A DNA stretch of 64,000 bases from Platycnemis pennipes (taxonomy: Eukaryota > Arthropoda > Insecta > Odonata > Platycnemididae), in contig OW121848.1 of NCBI GenBank assembly GCA_933228895.1, forward strand, positions 82,541,470 through 82,605,469, in the 5' to 3' direction. The notes under the pieces were generated by a model, which saw only the letters and a program-made list of their open reading frames with translations, had not been told where the DNA came from and ran no database searches. The first letter of the stretch is position 1; each line of letters begins with the position of its first letter. The position numbers were made by a program, and so were the translations under genes. Below, one piece after another: positions 60,512 through 64,000 of this stretch.

Positions 60512-61904
60512 TTAAATACATCCAAGCAATATAGCCGCGTGAATAGTTGGGTGTGCGGACGCATGTCAAAATCGTATCGTGGTTTGGCTTGTCCTACGAA
60601 GTGCGCTTGCGAATATACCTCGAGTCGAGAGAGTGAATGCTTTAAAAATTTTGGTCTCCTTTTGAAGACATGTCCCCTCATTTCTCTGGCGCTTAAAGTT
60701 GCTGGTTTTGAAATATTAATCGTGCCCAAGTCTAATATTCTCATTGGATTATGCAGGGAAAATAAAATTTTAATTTTATAAACTCATGGTCTCCCGCAGC
60801 ATTGAATCCATGGCTGAAATCACTGCCATTGACGAATTATGCCAAAATCAATTCCCGCTGTGGAAATAGTGAATACCATTCGCTACGTGGTGTTAAGGCG
60901 TTTTTAATACGTCAGAAAGTAGTAGTATTTTTCACCAAACTGGTGTTTGAAATGCAATATTTTTGAATTTATAATGTTGAACGTTTCTTTTTGTGTGGTT
61001 TTCCTCTTGCGAAAATCGGGTTTTTTTTTATAAGACGTTCACAATCCTTTTCAAATACTTGGCATTGGGATGCTCAATTGGTTTCATTCCTGGTATTAAT
61101 TAGTAACACGCCACTGCTCTTCATTTTATATTTTCACATCGATTCGTATCTACATATTTAATCGATTTATTACGAAGGAAGTCAGGCTGCCTGCCATTAT
61201 AGAAAACTTATCCTTTGATTATGAATTTTAAGGAAAAATAGGTTACAGCATTTTATGGTAGTTTGAATAGCAATATGTCATGTATCTATTCTCTTATTTG
61301 TCAATGTCAAACTCGTACAGCTTTAACTTTTCCAATAATCGACCCCTGTCTTGAAATCTACTTGCTTATAATAGCCCCCGGGCTCTGAGGTCAATTGTCC
61401 CGCGTTAATTCACAATCGATCACATAGGGTTATAGCGTTTAGGGTGGACGTCTGTTTCCTATTATGTTATCCTTTCAAGTTTCAGAATTCTTCTGCTTAT
61501 TTGACATGGGCAGTTCTCTCTTAGAGTGCAGATGTCACACCTGGCTCTCCTATGTAATAGCTGCCCAAAACGCATTGGGCGTTGGTCCTTTTTTTGTAAA
61601 CGTAATTCCTGACGAATTGATGATAAGGCTGCCTTTGCGGTGACTCTGCTTGCGTCGCGTAATGCTCCCGTTATTAATGCTTTCGGTGTCGCCTGATTAA
61701 TATCAAAAGCTTCTCAGTCCCGAAATGCGATATTTTCTAGCCGGCTTCAGTGGGCGACAAATCGGTCTCTGTACAATATCGGGACCTGTGTCGGAGTGGA
61801 AGATGATGGTCATTCCTGGGAAAACGAAGCCCAGGTTCTTTAAGGGACCGAAAGTTACCTCCGTGGTGATGGGGGCGCAACATTGACTCTTTTTCTCTCT
61901 CTAT

Positions 61905-62345
61905 TCCACTTGCCCTGGGGGTTGGGGAGTTGAAGGGGGTGTGGGGGCGAAGGCTCGGAAAATATTTCTTCCATTCGCCGCCCAATATCAGGGCTGAAGG
62001 CGACCGAAGGAGGAACGGAATGCAGAGGCGGTTGGAATTTGGGAGGGGTGCGGCTCGGGGTGATGGGAGAAGAAGGGGGGTGAAGGGCTGGATTTGAGGG
62101 GGCATGTGGGCTGGCAGAGTCTAGGTTTGGATAGAATGATTGATTAATGATGTTCCACTCCGCAGACGGTGACACGACACGGGAATCCGCCTCTCTCTTC
62201 TTCGTCTCCCGTTTCTCGCCCTTCCCAGTCCTCCTCTATCGATCCTCTTTCCTTCCTTCCTCATATCCTTCCACCCACGCCTCCCTTCCTCCTTCCCTCA
62301 CCCTCCCTCAGTCCTCTTCCTCTGCTCTCGCCCTTTGCCACTCTC
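61905..62345 (+). repeat. Purine-to-pyrimidine switch block
   Basis: GA-rich at 61905-62110, then CT-rich at 62190-62345. This is the same layout as 28815-30140 and 51840-52145. Confidence 0.65.
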
Positions 62346-63777
62346 TACCTCACATTATCCCGCGTTTAGGGTGGCTCAGCCCTTAGCTTCGATCGCTGAA
62401 GGTCATAAAGTTTCATTAGATTTTTCACTCTTTCATTAATATCCTCCGCTTGCGGCGGGAATTTTTTTATCCCTTAAGTTTCATTAAGTCAATTCAACAG
62501 TCATAATTTCTTCGTGTACGAAGGTGCTCACCTCTTTTAGTTCAGGGAATTAAAGACCTCACGGCGACTTGGATTTTCTTTACCTTGTCTAGTTTAGTTT
62601 TCTAAAATACAGTTTTCGAGTTCGTGCGGTGGAGATTAAATTAAGTTGTCTTGTCTTGCTGATATTTGAGTTATTCATGCGGAAGAAGGTGATAAAAAAT
62701 CTTGATGAAGGTGATATGTTCGTTCGTTTCGCACTCGTATTTGCATCACTATTGAAGCAACACTTCTTCATAGTGCACTCGAGAAGAAAAATATGCTTAA
62801 ACATACAAGAAACGAGTACTGAAAGGGTGCAAGGCGAATAATCTCCATTCTAAGTGATGAAATTGCATGGTAATTTCAGTAAAGAAAATTATTTCATTCA
62901 CCCTGTAGTTAGTTGCTTTTGCTTAGCATCCTTAATTAAAATATCCACCATGGTAGACTGTTTCGCACGAAATAAAGTAGTATGGAGACTCGTTACTCTA
63001 CGCTTTCGTAAATATTGATCCATCCCGAAGCAGACCATTATGTTGCGCTTTGCTATTGTATCTTTTTGTGTCAGGTGCTTACATCGTCTGTGTTGTAATC
63101 AGACTGCTACGTTCATTTATTTGCTTCACCTCGCGCTCTCTTCCGGTTGGCCAAATTGAAAATTTACTCGTCCCCATCTACCCAAAGGAAACACTCTTAC
63201 AGTTCTCGTTTCCCGTATATATGTTCAATATCTTTTTCCTTCTCTGATGTGCTATGACGTTCCAGTCATCGTTCGTTTTCCGGTGGAAACAAATACGTAG
63301 AGATCGTCCCGAAGGGAGTTTTTCCCGATTTCGCGTCAAATTACGTCGTCGCAGAGTTGTTTCCGAAAAAAAAGTGTTCGTGCCGAGCATGATATCGGGG
63401 ATTGCAAGCGGGGGAAACTTCTCAGATATCATTGCATCCGACCATATCTCTTGTCTTCTTCAGCGCCGTAAGACGCTGGCCTTCCTCCGGGAGCACTTTT
63501 TATCGCTGTATTTCCTCGCCTCCATCCGTCCCGCTCCTCGATGGAATGCACTCGCGGCCTGCCGGCCGTATCGGGGCTCTCAAAAAATGACGGTAGGTCA
63601 GTGCAGCACATCGTTCTGTCGCGCCACTCAAAGGCTTTCGAGGCCGGTGAATGAGTGCGGCTAGGACGATGCACAAGCATATTCTCCAGGAGCGACGGTT
63701 AAATTTTTACTTTTTTCGTGCCAGGCTTTTTTCGGCCCATAGGCCATTTCAGGTTCACTGAGTATCCGAAGATTGCC

Positions 63778-63838
63778 AGGGGCCGAAACCTGTAGCACTT
63801 TTATAATAAATATACTATCCTATGTACCAGTTTCGGTC
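63778..63838. repeat. Hairpin repeat with GGCCGAAAC motif
   Basis: GGCCGAAACCTGTA (63781-63794) and TACCAGTTTCGGTC (63825-63838) pair at 11 of 14 positions. It is a GAAAC-type hairpin end of the kind seen in foldback retroposons; compare ACCGGTTTCGG near 5010. Confidence 0.5.
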
Positions 63839-64000
63839 ATACAATATGTAGGTACCTACTTGAAAATAACCTAAGAGTCGAAATTCTTTTCTAACAAATT
63901 TTCTATCAATATTTTTACTGCACTCAATTTGTAAAACATAACTTTTTGACTTTCGGCAAATACATAAACAATTTACAAATGTCTTTTTTAAATCCTGTTT

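Larger units (their letters stand above)
57455..64000. other. DNA downstream of Transib
   Basis: Holds the unassigned ORF at 58611, the CT block at 59560, the family C foldback at 60270, the composition switch at 61905 and the hairpin repeat at the end. No HR3 exon was found. Confidence 0.5.

Noticed and set aside
12812..64000. Search for the next HR3 exon (C-terminal extension, VKFGRMSKKQ-type)
   Set aside because: No matching coding sequence with splice sites was found by eye on the plus strand. A translated search with HR3 proteins would settle it.

Overview
The window reads as nuclear DNA of an arthropod, most likely an insect with a large, repeat-rich genome. The evidence is one spliced exon of the ecdysone-pathway nuclear receptor HR3 (the ROR orthologue), a Transib DNA transposon whose transposase gene has short GT-AG introns, many tRNA-derived SINE copies, foldback elements and a non-LTR reverse-transcriptase relic. 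Nothing is prokaryotic: there are no operons and no dense ORFs. The species cannot be fixed from the sequence.

Layout. 1-12583 is upstream non-coding DNA, probably HR3 intron or 5' region, with dispersed repeats and two foldback elements at 9.4-9.95 kb. 12584-12811 is the only host exon I can support; it encodes both zinc fingers of the HR3 DNA-binding domain. From 12812 on, the following HR3 exon (the one that would read on into the C-terminal extension) was not found, so the downstream intron probably runs to the window end (more than 51 kb). That stretch holds about seven of the tRNA-derived SINE copies, a probable minus-strand solo LTR (40439-41416), a LINE reverse-transcriptase relic (about 48568-48985), a second SINE family, and a third repeat family that ends in a transcribed-looking ACGTAGATGTAGAT motif. 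It also holds blocks several hundred bases to about 1 kb long that are almost pure polypyrimidine or polypurine.

The most notable object is a complete Transib element at 53185-57449. It is 4265 bp long, has about 37-bp terminal inverted repeats that begin with the V(D)J heptamer CACAGTG, and is flanked by a perfect 5-bp CGGCG target duplication. Its minus-strand gene splices from six exons into an uninterrupted 687-residue RAG1-like transposase, with all three presumed catalytic acids and the two zinc-binding motifs present. Everything visible is consistent with a young, potentially autonomous copy of the transposon superfamily from which RAG1 derives.

Most long ORFs in the window (for example 10457-11215, 46634-47458, 38144-38848) are products of low-complexity CT-rich DNA and are not called as genes.
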